The notes beneath the pieces were generated by a model. The model ran no database searches. It saw nothing but the letters and a program-made list of their open reading frames with translations, and was not told the DNA's origin. The position numbers and the translations under genes were made by a program. 64,000 nucleotides of DNA from JACVRW01 sp963734365 (lineage in GTDB: Bacteria; Actinomycetota; Thermoleophilia; Solirubrobacterales; Thermoleophilaceae). This document shows positions 17,463 to 26,841 of the stretch, piece after piece (the first letter of the stretch is position 1; the number at the start of each line of letters is the position of its first letter). The stretch spans positions 124,001 through 188,000 of the forward strand of contig CAVTGV010000007.1 of NCBI GenBank assembly GCA_963734365.1, in the 5' to 3' direction.

Positions 17463-18832
17463 GCCGCCGAACGGCGGAAGCTTTGACCTCCTGGTGGTCG
17501 GGGGAGGCTCGGCGGGCTGCGTCCTCGCGTCGCGGTTGAGCGAGGACGGCCGCCGGGTCTGCCTCGTCGAGGCGGGGCCCGACTACGGGCCGTACGCGGA
17601 CGGAGGCTGGCCGGAGGACATCCTCGACGCCCGCCGCCTGGCTCTGTCCCACGCGTGGGAGACGGAGCGCGAGGACCGATCGCAGCTGCGGGCCCGGATC
17701 GTCGGCGGCTGCTCCGCGCACAACGCCTGCATCGTGCTCGAGGGCGCACCGGGCGACTACGACGAATGGGGCCACGGCTGGAGCTACGCCGCGATCGAGC
17801 CCTACCTGCGGCGCGTGGAGCGCGAGCTCCGGGTGCGCCGGATCGAGGCCGAGGAGCTCTCGCCGTGGCATGCCGCCTTCGCCGAAGCCGCGGGCGACGA
17901 CGCGATCCTGCACCCGGTCAACGCGGTCGGCGAGGTGCGCTGGAACGCCGCCTTCGCCTATCTCGACCCGGCGCGACTCCGCGAGAACCTCACGATCGTG
18001 GCCGGCACCCTGGTGGACCGCGTGCTCCTCGACGGCGACCGGGCGGTGGGTGTGGCGACGCCCGCCGGAGAGCTGCGCGCCCGGCGAGTGGTGTTGGCCG
18101 CCGGGGCCTACGGCTCGCCGGGGATCCTGCTGCGCAGCGGAGTCGGTCCGGACCGGGGGCTGCCCGTCGGCGAGGGTCTGTGCGACCACGTGGGCGTCGG
18201 ATTCGGCTTCGAGGGCACGCAGCAGCTGCAGCACGAGACGGCGGAGTACGAGCTATCCCGGCCGCTGTACATGGCGCAGGTCACGGTCGCCGCAACCAGC
18301 AGCGGGTGCAAGTCGGGCCTGCGCGACCTGAACATCTTCCCCGGCATCGACCCTTCCGAAGAGGGGGGCTACGAGGCGAGTGCGGCCGTCTTCGCGATGA
18401 AGCCGGCGTCACGCGGCGCGGTGCGCCTGACCTCACCCGACCCGTCTGCACCGCTCGCGATCGACCACGGCTTCCTCGCGGATCCGCGCGATGCGGAGGT
18501 GCTGGCGGAAGGCGCGGAGACGCTTCGCGCGGCTCGCCGGAGAGGACCCGATACGCCGCTACGCCGGTCGCGAGACACGCCCGGGCCGGGACATCGACGT
18601 GCGCGCACACGTGACCGCCGCCGCTCGCGGCTTCTTTCACCCCACCGGAACGTGTGCGATCGGTCGAGTGGTCGACGGCGCCGGCGCCGTGCTGGGCCTC
18701 GAGGGGCTCCACGTCGCCGACGCCTCGATCATGCCGACCATCCCACGGGCCAACACCAACCTCACCACGCTCGCGCTGGCCGAGCGGGTGGCGGAAGGGC
18801 TGGCGCGCAACGAGCAGGGCTCACCCGCCTGA
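17431..18832 (+). pseudogene. GMC-family oxidoreductase with an apparent frameshift
   Basis: The N-terminal part has the FAD-binding FDLLVVGGGSAGCVLASRL, the GMC signature region (RIVGGCSAHNACIV, GDYDEWGHGWSYAAIEPYLRR) and ARRVVLAAGAYGSPGILLRSGVGP. After about residue 370 the frame breaks near 18526-18533, and the conserved C-terminus continues one base over: RGFFHPTGTCAIGRVV (catalytic His) through PTIPRANTNLTTLALAERVAEGL. The shift again equals one extra base. GMC enzymes oxidise alcohols or sugars with FAD. The GTG start lies inside the previous gene's end, which suggests an operon with it and perhaps the sigma factor. Confidence 0.8.
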
Positions 18833-19261
18833 GCCGGCGCGGGCGTTGGCCGCGAGCCCGGCGGCCAGCGCCACCACGGCGCCCAGCTCCGAGACCACGG
18901 CCAGCGCGATCGCCGTGCGCCAGCCCGCCTCCGTCCAGCCGAAGAGGCCGTTTCCGTAGCTCAGCACGAGGCCGGCGAGCGCGCTCGCGGAGATCGTGAT
19001 CCCCGCCAGCGCAGCGAGCGGCCGGGCGCGCCCGATGCCGAGAGCCGCAGCGGCCAGCAGACAGGCCGCGGCGTTGGCGAGGAAGAGCGGTCCGATCCAG
19101 CGCACGGCGTGAAAGAGCGAGGCGAACTGCTGGACGTGCACCGCGGCCTCGGTGGCCAGCATGACGGCGCCGAGGGCATACAGAGCGTCGGTCCAACCCA
19201 CGGCGCCCGCGGCCCTCCGTGCCGCGGGCGCGCTGCCGATGTGAGGGGCGCTAGTAGCCAT
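18821..19261 (-). CDS. four-helix integral membrane protein, unknown function
   Basis: The 146-residue product has about four hydrophobic helices (VGWTDALYALGAVMLATEAAVH, IGPLFLANAAACLLAAAAL, PLAALAGITISASALAGLVLSY, RTAIALAVVSELGAVVALAAGL). Its ATG lies within the last codons of the upstream lipoprotein gene (11-base overlap), so the two are probably translated together and may act together in the membrane. The 3' end overlaps the GMC gene's stop by 12 bases. No family is assigned. Confidence 0.65.
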   Translation of the reverse strand: MATSAPHIGSAPAARRAAGAVGWTDALYALGAVMLATEAAVHVQQFASLFHAVRWIGPLFLANAAACLLAAAALGIGRARPLAALAGITISASALAGLVLSYGNGLFGWTEAGWRTAIALAVVSELGAVVALAAGLAANARAGSGG

Positions 19262-19820
19262 AGCTGCTCCCGTTCGAGCTGCTGCTCTCGCTGGTGCTCG
19301 AGCTCGCGCCGTGGCCCTCGATCTTCTGGCCGGCGGGAGAGATGACGTCCCAGCCGCCGCCGAACTGAGTCAGGCCCTGTCCGTTCGTGTCACCCGCGGC
19401 CCGGTCGCCGACGTAGCGGTAGAGCGGGTGGCCGTTGTAGGTCAGCTGGGTCTTCCCATCCGAGCCGGCGGTCGTTCCCAGCAGGCCTTGATCCACGTTC
19501 GCGCCCGCCTTGGGCCGGCCGCTCGTGGTGGACGGGGGCCACACGCTGGCGCAGGCGCCCGAGCACATGCTCTTCGTTGTGGTGTCCTTCTCGAACAGGT
19601 AGAGCGTGCGGCCTTGTGAGTCGACGAGGAACTTCCCGAGACCGCTCGTGCGGACGTCCACGGTGGCGCCGCCGCCGTTCGGGGTCGATGCCTTCGCGCT
19701 CGCCGCCGGCGGGCTCACCTTGACGTTGTCATTGCCGCTGCTCCCGCAGCCCGCGACCACCAGCGCGATCAGCACAGCCGGGACGGCGGCGGTCATCAGG
19801 ACCTTGCTTCTCCGTTTCAT
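19251..19820 (-). CDS. secreted-repeat lipoprotein (Lipoprotein_15-like)
   Basis: The 189-residue product starts MKRRSKVLMTAAVPAVLIALVVAGCGSS, a lipoprotein signal with lipobox VAGC. It then has two copies of the secreted repeat of unknown function: GKFLVDSQGRTLYLFEKDTT...CSGACASVWPP and QLTYNGHPLYRYVGDRAAGDTNGQGL. The family is common in actinobacteria, anchored outside the membrane; its role is unknown. A Ser-rich C-terminus follows. AAAGGAG precedes the ATG. It lies divergent from a two-component system that could control it. Confidence 0.85.
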   Translation of the reverse strand: MKRRSKVLMTAAVPAVLIALVVAGCGSSGNDNVKVSPPAASAKASTPNGGGATVDVRTSGLGKFLVDSQGRTLYLFEKDTTTKSMCSGACASVWPPSTTSGRPKAGANVDQGLLGTTAGSDGKTQLTYNGHPLYRYVGDRAAGDTNGQGLTQFGGGWDVISPAGQKIEGHGASSSTSESSSSNGSSYGY

Positions 19821-19931
19821 TCGAGCTCCTTTCGAGTCCTCTTGGGGTCGCTCATCACGGTGCCAGTGCGGCGGTCGAGCCCACCAGTGGACATTGGTCC
19901 TACGACCCTCGGCGATTGCCACACTCCGGGT

Positions 19932-21281
19932 ATGGACATGGCTCGCCTGGTCAGCCGGACCAGAGGGCGCCGGGGGGCCGGCCGGTCGGCCGGCTCGGTG
20001 GGTGGGCCGATGCTGTGGTTTGCGGCGGCGAGCCTGGTGGCGGTCCTGGCGCTCGGCTTCGCGGCGACGGCCGTCCTGCGCCGTCAGGCGCGCGGGGAGG
20101 CCATCCGCGACGCCAAGGAGATCACCCGCCTGGCGGGCGAGGGCATCGCCGAGCCGGCCCTGAGCCGGCAGCTCCTGGCCGGCGATCGCAGCGCCCAGGC
20201 GCGCTTCGGACGCGTGATTCGAGCGCGGGTGTTGAAGGACCCGGTGGTTCGAGTGAAGGTCTGGACGCCGGGCGGGCGCATCGTCTACTCGGACGAGCAG
20301 CCGCTCATGGGCCGGCGCTTCACGCTCGAACCGGAGCTCCGGCGTGCACTGCACAGCCGACTGGTGTTCGCGGACGTGAGCGACCTCAGTCGCCCCGAGA
20401 ACCGCTTCGAGCAGGGCTTCGGCAAGCTGCTCGAGGTCTACCTGCCGATCACTACACCCGGCGGCCGGCGCTTGCTGTTCGAGGACTACCTGCGCTTCGG
20501 GGCCATCAGCGCCAGCGAGCAGCGCCTCTACTCGCGCTTCGCGCCGGCGCTGGGCGCGGCGCTGCTGCTGCTGTGGCTGGTGCAGCTGCCCCTGGCCTGG
20601 TCGCTCGCCCGCCGGCTGCGCAGCCGCCAGCGCGAACGCGAGGCCCTGTTGCAGCACGCGATCGACTCGTCGGCGCTCGAACGGCGGCGCATCGCCCAAC
20701 ACCTGCACGACGGCGTGGTGCAGGACCTCGCCGGGGTGTCCTACGCGCTCGCCGCCACCGGTGACCGGCTCGAGCGCACGGGCCCGCCCGCGGCCGTCGG
20801 GGTGGTCCGCGACGCGGCCGCCGCGGCGCGCCGAGCGGTGCGGGAGCTGAGGGCGCTCCTGATCGGGATCTATCCGCCCAGCCTGCAGCGCTCCGGGCTG
20901 GGCGCGGCCGTGTCGGATCTGCTCGCGCCGCTCTCGGCGCGGGGTGTCGAGGTCGAGGCCGACATCGAAGCTGACCTGGGGCTCGCTCCCGAGACGGAGG
21001 AGCTCATCTTCCGCAGCGCACAGGAAGCGCTGCGCAACGTCGAGAAGCACGCGGATCCGTCCAGGGTGCAGGTGAGCGTGAGCCGGTCGAACGGCTCTGT
21101 GGTGCTGGCCGTGCGCGACGACGGACGCGGCTTCGACCCCGCGGCCGCACGCGATGCGGACGCTCCCAGCCTGGGCCTGCGCCTGCTCGAGGATCTCGTG
21201 GGGGACAGCCAGGGTCGGCTCGAGGTGCGTTCCGGCGCCGGGCGCGGAACCGTGCTGACCGTGGAGGTGGCGGCGCGATGA
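19932..21281 (+). CDS. two-component sensor histidine kinase (NarL/DesK type)
   Basis: The 449-residue membrane kinase has an N-terminal helix (MLWFAAASLVAVLALGFAATAVL), an extracytoplasmic segment of about 150 residues, and a second helix (ALGAALLLLWLVQLPLAWSLA). Then come a HisKA_3 dimerisation domain (RRRIAQHLHDGVVQDLAGV; His259 likely phosphorylated) and a HATPase domain (SAQEALRNVEKHADPSRV, VRDDGRGFD, SLGLRLLEDL). I chose the ATG of MDMARLV; the longer frame lacks support. It overlaps the response regulator by ATGA. Confidence 0.92.
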   Translation: MDMARLVSRTRGRRGAGRSAGSVGGPMLWFAAASLVAVLALGFAATAVLRRQARGEAIRDAKEITRLAGEGIAEPALSRQLLAGDRSAQARFGRVIRARVLKDPVVRVKVWTPGGRIVYSDEQPLMGRRFTLEPELRRALHSRLVFADVSDLSRPENRFEQGFGKLLEVYLPITTPGGRRLLFEDYLRFGAISASEQRLYSRFAPALGAALLLLWLVQLPLAWSLARRLRSRQREREALLQHAIDSSALERRRIAQHLHDGVVQDLAGVSYALAATGDRLERTGPPAAVGVVRDAAAAARRAVRELRALLIGIYPPSLQRSGLGAAVSDLLAPLSARGVEVEADIEADLGLAPETEELIFRSAQEALRNVEKHADPSRVQVSVSRSNGSVVLAVRDDGRGFDPAAARDADAPSLGLRLLEDLVGDSQGRLEVRSGAGRGTVLTVEVAAR

Positions 21282-21907
21282 TCGGCGTCCTGGTGGTCGA
21301 CGACCATCCTGTGCTGCGCAGCGGACTGGCCCAGCTGCTCGAGCAGGCCGAGGGCATCGAGCTGGTCGGTCTTGCCGCGGACGGCGCCGAGGGGATCGAG
21401 CTCGCTCTGAGCACGCGTCCCGACGTGGTGCTGATGGACCTCCAGATGCCAGGCCTGGACGGCGTGGAGGCAACCAGCCGCATCCTCAGCTCGTGTGAGG
21501 GAACCCGGGTCGTGGTGCTCACCTCGTTCTCGGACCGCGAGCGCATCCTCGACGCGCTCGACGCGGGCGCCACCGGCTATCTGCTGAAGGACGCCGCGCC
21601 GGACGAGCTGCTTCGCGGAATCCACGCGGCGGCGGCCGGCCAGGCGCCGCTGGCGCCCAAGGCGGCAACCGAGCTGCTGGCCGAGCGACGCGACGTCCGC
21701 CCGGCCACCGAGCTCACGCCGCGCGAACGCGAGGTGCTGGTGATGGTGGCCGAGGGCCTGCCCAACAAGCTGATCGCCCGCCGCCTCGAGATCAGCGAGA
21801 AGACGGTCAAGGCCCACCTCACGAGGGTCTTCGAGCGCATCGGGGTGAGCGACCGCACCCAGGCAGCGCTGTGGGCCGAGCGGCATCGGCTCAGCGCTGC
21901 CCCCTAG
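21278..21907 (+). CDS. NarL/LuxR-type response regulator
   Basis: The 209-residue protein has a receiver domain with VVDDHP, phospho-acceptor Asp54 in VVLMDLQMPG, a conserved Thr/Ser-Lys end (VVVLTSFSD, GYLLKDAAPDELL), and a LuxR HTH (LTPREREVLVMVAEGLPNKLIARRLEISEKTVKAHLTRVFERIGVSDRTQAALWA). Its ATG overlaps the kinase stop, so the pair forms a coupled system. The adjacent divergent lipoprotein and membrane gene are the nearest candidate targets. Confidence 0.94.
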   Translation: MIGVLVVDDHPVLRSGLAQLLEQAEGIELVGLAADGAEGIELALSTRPDVVLMDLQMPGLDGVEATSRILSSCEGTRVVVLTSFSDRERILDALDAGATGYLLKDAAPDELLRGIHAAAAGQAPLAPKAATELLAERRDVRPATELTPREREVLVMVAEGLPNKLIARRLEISEKTVKAHLTRVFERIGVSDRTQAALWAERHRLSAAP

Positions 21908-21937
21908 CTCGGATTGGGTCGGCTCGTGAAGGACGCC

Positions 21938-23104
21938 TCAGGGCGTCCAGCGCGCCGACAGCGTCGTGCCGCTGAACCTGAAGCTGTTGCCCCCCACGGC
22001 CATGCAGAACCGGCGTGTCGGGCACGAGACTCCGTTCAGCACGGGGAAGAAGCCCGTGATCGGTACCGGCTCGAGTTGCCAGGTCGCCCCGTCGAAGCCT
22101 TCGGCGATCGCGATCGGTCCCGCCAGCGTGGTCGAGGTTCCCACGGCCTTGCAGAACCTCTCGGTCGGGCAGCTCACACCGAACAGGCTGCTCTGGTCGC
22201 CCGCCCCCGGCTCGGGATTGGGGGTCGAGACCACCGACCAGGTCGATCCGGCCCGGCGCTCGGCCAGGGTCCTTGTGACCGAGCTTGCAGTAGGAGACGC
22301 CGCCGTGGCGTAGTTGCCGGTGGCGAAGCAGGGCAGCGGGGCTGAACACGACACGGCGGCGAGGCGAGCGCTCTGAGCGCCGACGGGCTTCGGGGCGGCC
22401 TGCAGCCCCCAGACGTCGATTCGCCCGAACCAGCGAGCGGCGATCGGAGCGGTCGTTTCGTTGGCCGTCGACCTTCCGACGGCGGTGCACGTGCGCTTCA
22501 CCGGGCAGGACACGCCGGTCAAATGGTTGATTTCGGCCCCGGCGACGTTGGGAGTGGACTGGACGTGCCAGCCGGTGGCGTCCCAGCGCTCGGCGAGCGT
22601 CAGGCGCGAGCTGCCGTCCGCGTACTGGCCGACCGCTGTGCAGGCGAGCAGCCCGGAGCAGGAGACGGCGTCCAGCTCCCCGCCGGCCACGCTCTCGCTC
22701 GGCAGAATCGTCCAGCTCACGCCGTTCCACAGCTCCACCAGCGGGCCCGAGCTCGAGCCGCCCACGGCGAAGCAGACGCCGGCTCGCGGGCACGACACCC
22801 CGTTCAGGGAGCTGAGCGTCGACCCGGCCGGATTCGGCGTGGGAGTGATGGTCCAGCTCGTGCCGTTCCAGTGCGCGGCCAGCGTGGAGCGGGAGCCTCC
22901 GGTGTCAGCATGGCCGACGGCCACACAGTCGGTCGCCGATGTGCAATCCACCGCCGAGAGCGTGCTGAGGTTGGCCCCTTCGGCGTTCGGAGTGGACGGA
23001 GCCGTCCAGGCCGCCGATGCCGACGGCGCGGCAATGGCCGACGCGAGCGCGACGACGCCCCAAGTGCGCGTCGCGAGCCTCCACGGTGCTCCCCGTGCGT
23101 TCAT
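21938..23104 (-). CDS. secreted seven-repeat protein, probable beta-propeller with Cys-stapled blades
   Basis: The 388-residue product has a signal peptide (VVALASAIAAPSASAAW). It then has seven copies of a repeat of about 45-55 residues containing V-S-C-x5-C-x-A-V/T-G followed by A-x-x-W-x-G-x-x-W and often STPNP. Examples are VDCTSATDCVAVG, VSCPRAGVCFAVG, VSCSGLLACTAVG and VSCPTRRFCMAVG. Seven repeats of this length, with a Cys pair in each, suggest a seven-bladed propeller with one disulphide per blade. It would be extracellular. Function is unknown; it may bind glycans or proteins. Confidence 0.75.
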   Translation of the reverse strand: MNARGAPWRLATRTWGVVALASAIAAPSASAAWTAPSTPNAEGANLSTLSAVDCTSATDCVAVGHADTGGSRSTLAAHWNGTSWTITPTPNPAGSTLSSLNGVSCPRAGVCFAVGGSSSGPLVELWNGVSWTILPSESVAGGELDAVSCSGLLACTAVGQYADGSSRLTLAERWDATGWHVQSTPNVAGAEINHLTGVSCPVKRTCTAVGRSTANETTAPIAARWFGRIDVWGLQAAPKPVGAQSARLAAVSCSAPLPCFATGNYATAASPTASSVTRTLAERRAGSTWSVVSTPNPEPGAGDQSSLFGVSCPTERFCKAVGTSTTLAGPIAIAEGFDGATWQLEPVPITGFFPVLNGVSCPTRRFCMAVGGNSFRFSGTTLSARWTP

Positions 23105-23199
23105 CGCCGGCGGCGAGCCTACCTCTTTTCCGAGGGCGTGCGGGCGGGGCCGCGGCCGGCTTTCGCCGCGGTCCCGCCGCCGCTGAGTTGCGAGAGACC

Positions 23200-24228
23200 T
23201 CAGGCGTTGCTGAGCTGGCGCTCGGTCGCCTCCATCACTCCCGCGCGGTCCTTGTGCCGGCGCTCGTAGTCGCGTACGTCCTTGACCCGCTGATCGTCGG
23301 CTTCTGAGAGCACGGAGCGCACCTCGTCCACGCTCAGTTCGTCGTAGCCCGGCCAGGGCTCGTCGCCCTGGAGGGAATCGATTCGGCTGGTGATGGTTGA
23401 GCGGTTCTGGTTCTTGCGCTCATAGGCCTTGACCTTGGCCAGGTCGATCTGTGACAGCTCGGCGAGCTTGCCTTGGACCTCGTCGGCGCTGAGCGAGTCG
23501 TAGCTCGCGATCGCCAGGTCGGACTCGGAGGCCACGGCTCCCTTGGCCGTGCCCTCGGCACGGGCTACGCCCGGCACCTTGCGGGCCTGCCGGGCGGTGC
23601 GCTTGGCGCGGCCTGCGCCCTGGCGAGCCGTTCGCCGGGCCGCTCCGCCCGCCTCGCGGACCGCATCGGCAGCGCCGGTATCGGTCACGTCGTAGGAGCC
23701 CTCCCCGTCGAACTCGGCGCGGGCCACCAGGTCGGTCAGCCGAGGGATCTCCTTCAGCAGGCGGTCAAGCATCTTCTGCTCCTCGCCCATGATCGACTTC
23801 GCAAGCCGCTCGGTCTCGCTGTCGCCCACCGTCCGCGCGAGCTGAGCCAGCGCGGTATAGGTGGCGATCTCCAGCGCTTCGGCGGCGCAGGAGTCCTTGG
23901 CGTTCTTGAGCACCTTCTCCTCGCCACCGCTTCCACGGACCATGTCGAGCGGGGTCTTTCCCAGCGCAACGACCTGTCCCAGCACGGTCTGCACGACGCC
24001 CAGCCCCATCTGCAGCGGGTTGTCGCCCTGCCCCAGCGCACGCAGGCGGTCCTCCAGCCGTTCGGCGTGCCGGCGCGTCTGGTCGAGGTGAGTCTCGAGC
24101 CCGCTGCGGTAGCGGCCCCTGGGCGTCATCGCGATCTGGGCCTGGAGCTGGCGCGTGAGGGCCTGCTCCGAGGCATGGGCCTCACTCAGGTACTGCACGA
24201 TCTTCTGCTGCTGCTTCGTCAAGGTCAC
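23200..24228 (-). CDS. DUF892 (YciE-like) ferritin-fold protein with extended C-terminus
   Basis: The 342-residue product (GTG start) begins with a helical bundle typical of DUF892/YciE stress proteins: IVQYLSEAHASEQALTRQLQAQI, LETHLDQTRRHAERLEDRLRALG, KDSCAAEALEIATYTALAQLARTVGD, IMGEEQKMLDRLLKEI. The helices carry Glu/His residues as in di-iron proteins. An Ala/Arg-rich linker follows. The C-terminal part holds two copies of a motif resembling YDxLSxDEVxxxLxxxxDxxxxxVxxYERxxxxR. Such modules occur in actinobacterial stress proteins. The role is probably in stress response but is not established. Confidence 0.75.
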   Translation of the reverse strand: MTLTKQQQKIVQYLSEAHASEQALTRQLQAQIAMTPRGRYRSGLETHLDQTRRHAERLEDRLRALGQGDNPLQMGLGVVQTVLGQVVALGKTPLDMVRGSGGEEKVLKNAKDSCAAEALEIATYTALAQLARTVGDSETERLAKSIMGEEQKMLDRLLKEIPRLTDLVARAEFDGEGSYDVTDTGAADAVREAGGAARRTARQGAGRAKRTARQARKVPGVARAEGTAKGAVASESDLAIASYDSLSADEVQGKLAELSQIDLAKVKAYERKNQNRSTITSRIDSLQGDEPWPGYDELSVDEVRSVLSEADDQRVKDVRDYERRHKDRAGVMEATERQLSNA

Positions 24229-24567
24229 TCCAATGGAAGTCGGTTTCGGGTCCTATCTCGAGGATGTCAGAGGAGGATCGGCCTGCGGGCCCTTTGCGAC
24301 CCATCGGAATCATTCGTGTAGATGCGCCCGGTCCGGGTAGTAGGCCCCGGCACCGGCCGTCGACACGTCGACGGGCGTCGATGCCCCCAACCGACGCGTC
24401 CTCGAACCGACGCGCCCTCGAACAGCTGCATCTGGCGCGTCGCACACGATTCCGGCCGCTCGGCTCGGGAACGAGCGACCGGTGTCGTCCTCCTCGGCAG
24501 GCTTTGCGTCCCCGCCCTCGCCAGCGCAAGCGATCATCTGACTCGCGCTTCGGGGCGTACCCTGGCC
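24229..24567. other. 339-base gap without a supported gene
   Basis: No frame here shows codon or family signals beyond shadows. It holds a tandem 16-base repeat (see separate entry) and a short inverted repeat, CGTCGA-CACG-TCGACG. Promoters for the flanking divergent genes must lie here, but I see no convincing -35/-10 pair. Confidence 0.4.
24389..24420. repeat. two tandem 16-base repeats upstream of the hydrolase gene
   Basis: AACCGACGCGTCCTCG is followed directly by AACCGACGCGCCCTCG, 15 of 16 bases identical. The pair lies in the gap between divergent genes and could be a tandem operator. No regulator can be named. Confidence 0.4.
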
Positions 24568-25377
24568 GTGAGCCTCAACTTCGAACGCAGCGGCAGCGGC
24601 GAGCCGCTGGTCCTCCTGCACGGCATAGGCGGCGAGCTATGCGTGTGGGAGCCGGTGCTCGAGCCGTTGGCCCGGCGCATGGACGTGATCGCCGTCGACC
24701 TGCCTGGCTTCGGGAGATCGCCGGCGCTTTCGGAGGGCGTGACGCCCACCCCATTCGCCCTGGCCGACGCGATCGCGGGTCTGATGGCGGAGCTGGGCAT
24801 CAACAGCACGCACGTGGCGGGCAACTCGCTCGGAGGCTGGCTAGCGCTGGAGCTCGGGAAGACCGATCGGGCGCGCTCGGTCACCGCTCTGTGTCCGGCC
24901 GGGCTGTGGGGGGCTCCACTGCGGCGTGCGGGAGCGCCGGCGCGAGGCGGTGCCCAGCAGCTGGCGCGGGGTCTGCGGCCCGTGCTCCCGCTGGTCATGC
25001 TCAGCCGCCGTGCGCGCCGGCTGGCCCTCGGGCACGTGGTGGCCGACCCGGACCGAGTCCCCTACGGAGCCGCCCGGCGCATGGTCGGCTCTTACGCGCG
25101 GGCGACCGCCTATGACGCCACGAACGTGGCCATGCGCGAGCACCACTTCACCGACCCCGAGCGGATCCGCGTTCCGCTGACCGTCGCCTTCGGCGAGCTC
25201 GACCGGCTGATACGTCCCCGGCGGCTGCGCGTCCCGGGCGCCCGCACCGTGACCCTGCGCGGCTGCGGTCACATTCCGATGTGGGACGCACCCGCGCTTG
25301 TGACGGAGCTGATCCTAGACACGACCGACGCCGGTGCGAGGCCCTCGGAGTCATCGGTCGCGAGCGGGCGGCGGTGA
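24568..25377 (+). CDS. alpha/beta hydrolase
   Basis: The 269-residue protein has the full alpha/beta-hydrolase set: PLVLLHGIGGELCVWEPV (oxyanion hole), HVAGNSLGGWLALELG (nucleophile Ser), FGELDRLIRPR (Asp) and LRGCGHIPMWD (His). I chose the GTG at VSLNFERSGSGEP because the domain begins there; the longer frame runs through the noncoding gap. The substrate is unknown. UvsE follows one base after the stop, so the two are probably in one transcript. Confidence 0.87.
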   Translation: MSLNFERSGSGEPLVLLHGIGGELCVWEPVLEPLARRMDVIAVDLPGFGRSPALSEGVTPTPFALADAIAGLMAELGINSTHVAGNSLGGWLALELGKTDRARSVTALCPAGLWGAPLRRAGAPARGGAQQLARGLRPVLPLVMLSRRARRLALGHVVADPDRVPYGAARRMVGSYARATAYDATNVAMREHHFTDPERIRVPLTVAFGELDRLIRPRRLRVPGARTVTLRGCGHIPMWDAPALVTELILDTTDAGARPSESSVASGRR

Positions 25378-25378
25378 G

Positions 25379-26308
25379 GTGCGGCTGGGGTTCGCGGTAA
25401 AGGTCCTGGGCGGCGGTGGCCTGCCGTCCCACGACAGTCGACGGTGGCAGTCCGAGCCCCACCTCCGGCACTCGCTCGCCTACCTCGGAGACATTCTCGA
25501 CTACCTGGCAGAGCGGGATTTGCGCATGTACAGGATGGCCACCGGCTTGGCACCCTATGCCAGCCACCCGGAGCTCCCGCAGTTCCACTCGCAGATCGAC
25601 GAGTGTGCCGACGAGCTCGCCGCCGTTGGCACCCGGGCGCGTGAGCTGGGAGTCCGGCTGTCTACTCATCCGGGCCAGTACACAGTCCTGAACTCGGAGA
25701 GGCCCGAGGTGGTGTCGGCCGCCGTCGCCGAGCTAGAGGTGCAGGCGCGACTGCTCGACGGGATGGGCCAGCCGCCCGAGGCCGTCGTCGTGGTGCACGT
25801 CGGCGGCGCTGCAGGTGGGAAGGAGGCCGGAGCCGACCGGTTTGCGGCCGGCTTCGAGCGGCTGTCCGAGGCGGCGCGGAGGCGGGTCGTCCTCGAGAAC
25901 GATGACCGTCTCTACTCGCTGACTGACGTCCTCGACCTGTCCGGGCGACTGGGCGTGCCGCTGGTGTGGGACGTTCTGCATCACCACTGCCACAATCCGG
26001 AGGGGGTGCCCGCACGGGACGCGCTGGCTCTCGCACTGGCCACCTGGCCGGCGGGAGTGCTGCCGAAGATCCATTACTCGTCGCCGAGGCTCGACGTGAC
26101 CGAGCGAAGGAAGAAGAGCGGCCGCCGGGTCGAGCGCAGGCTCGTCCTTCCCGATCCCCGAGCGCACGCCGACACGGTGGATGCGATGGCCTTCGCCGGC
26201 TTCCTTCGCCACGATGCGGCGGGCCTGGACTTCGACGTGATGATCGAGGCCAAGGCGAAGGACCTGGCGGTCCTGCGCTTGATGGAGCAGATCGGCTCGG
26301 GCGCTTAG
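25379..26308 (+). CDS. uvsE: UV damage endonuclease UvsE/UvdE
   Basis: The 309-residue TIM-barrel protein matches UV-damage endonuclease. Visible blocks are LRMYRMATGLAPYASHP, VRLSTHPGQYTVLNSERPEVV, VVVVHVGGAAGGKEAG, VVLENDDRLYSLTDVL, PLVWDVLHHHCHNP, PKIHYSSPR and FDVMIEAKAKDLAVLRL. His, Glu and Asp residues in these blocks would bind the three metal ions. It nicks DNA 5' of UV photoproducts for excision repair. I chose the GTG immediately before RLGFAVKVLG. No Cys-rich or other extra domain is seen. Confidence 0.9.
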   Translation: MRLGFAVKVLGGGGLPSHDSRRWQSEPHLRHSLAYLGDILDYLAERDLRMYRMATGLAPYASHPELPQFHSQIDECADELAAVGTRARELGVRLSTHPGQYTVLNSERPEVVSAAVAELEVQARLLDGMGQPPEAVVVVHVGGAAGGKEAGADRFAAGFERLSEAARRRVVLENDDRLYSLTDVLDLSGRLGVPLVWDVLHHHCHNPEGVPARDALALALATWPAGVLPKIHYSSPRLDVTERRKKSGRRVERRLVLPDPRAHADTVDAMAFAGFLRHDAAGLDFDVMIEAKAKDLAVLRLMEQIGSGA

Positions 26309-26358
26309 AGGCGCCGCCGAGATTCCTCACCGGCGGCTCGGGTAACGGGGGCCCCACA

Positions 26359-26841
26359 ATGGGTTCGCGCTTCATCGTGGCCGGGCTGCTTCTGGGAATC
26401 GGGCTCGGAGGCTTCGTCGACGGCATCGTCCTCCACCAGATACTCCAGTGGCATCACATGCTCACGAGCGAGGGCTGTTGCTCGGCCACGAGCGTGGGTG
26501 GCCTGGAGGACAACACACTGGCGGACGGGCTGTTCCACGCCGCCACCTGGATCTGCGTGGCGGCGGGGCTGTACCTGCTGTGGGGAGAGATGGCCCCAGG
26601 AAGGCCATGGCCGGGGCGCCAACTGGTCGGGCTGCTGCTGGTGGGCTGGGGCGCGTTCAACCTCGTCGAGGGCGTGATCGACCACCATCTATTGGGGGTC
26701 CACCACGTGCGCAGCGGAGACAACGAGACTCTCTACGACCTGGCCTTTCTCGGCTTGGGTGGCCTGCTGGTGGGGGCGGGCCTGCTTCTGGCCCGACGGC
26801 CCGGCCTTCGTCCGGCAGCAGTGCGTCGAGACCCCGCATGA
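26359..26841 (+). CDS. DUF2243 family membrane protein
   Basis: The 160-residue protein has four hydrophobic segments. The first holds the diagnostic AGLLLGIGLGGFVDGIVLHQILQWHHMLT; later ones are LFHAATWICVAAGLYLLWGE, LVGLLLVGWGAFNLVEGVIDHHLLGVHH and YDLAFLGLGGLLVGAGLLLARR. His-rich loop ends (HQ, HH, DHH) are conserved in the family and could bind metal. Function is unknown. Its 3' third overlaps the tail of the sigma-like gene on the other strand by 185 bases. Confidence 0.85.
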   Translation: MGSRFIVAGLLLGIGLGGFVDGIVLHQILQWHHMLTSEGCCSATSVGGLEDNTLADGLFHAATWICVAAGLYLLWGEMAPGRPWPGRQLVGLLLVGWGAFNLVEGVIDHHLLGVHHVRSGDNETLYDLAFLGLGGLLVGAGLLLARRPGLRPAAVRRDPA

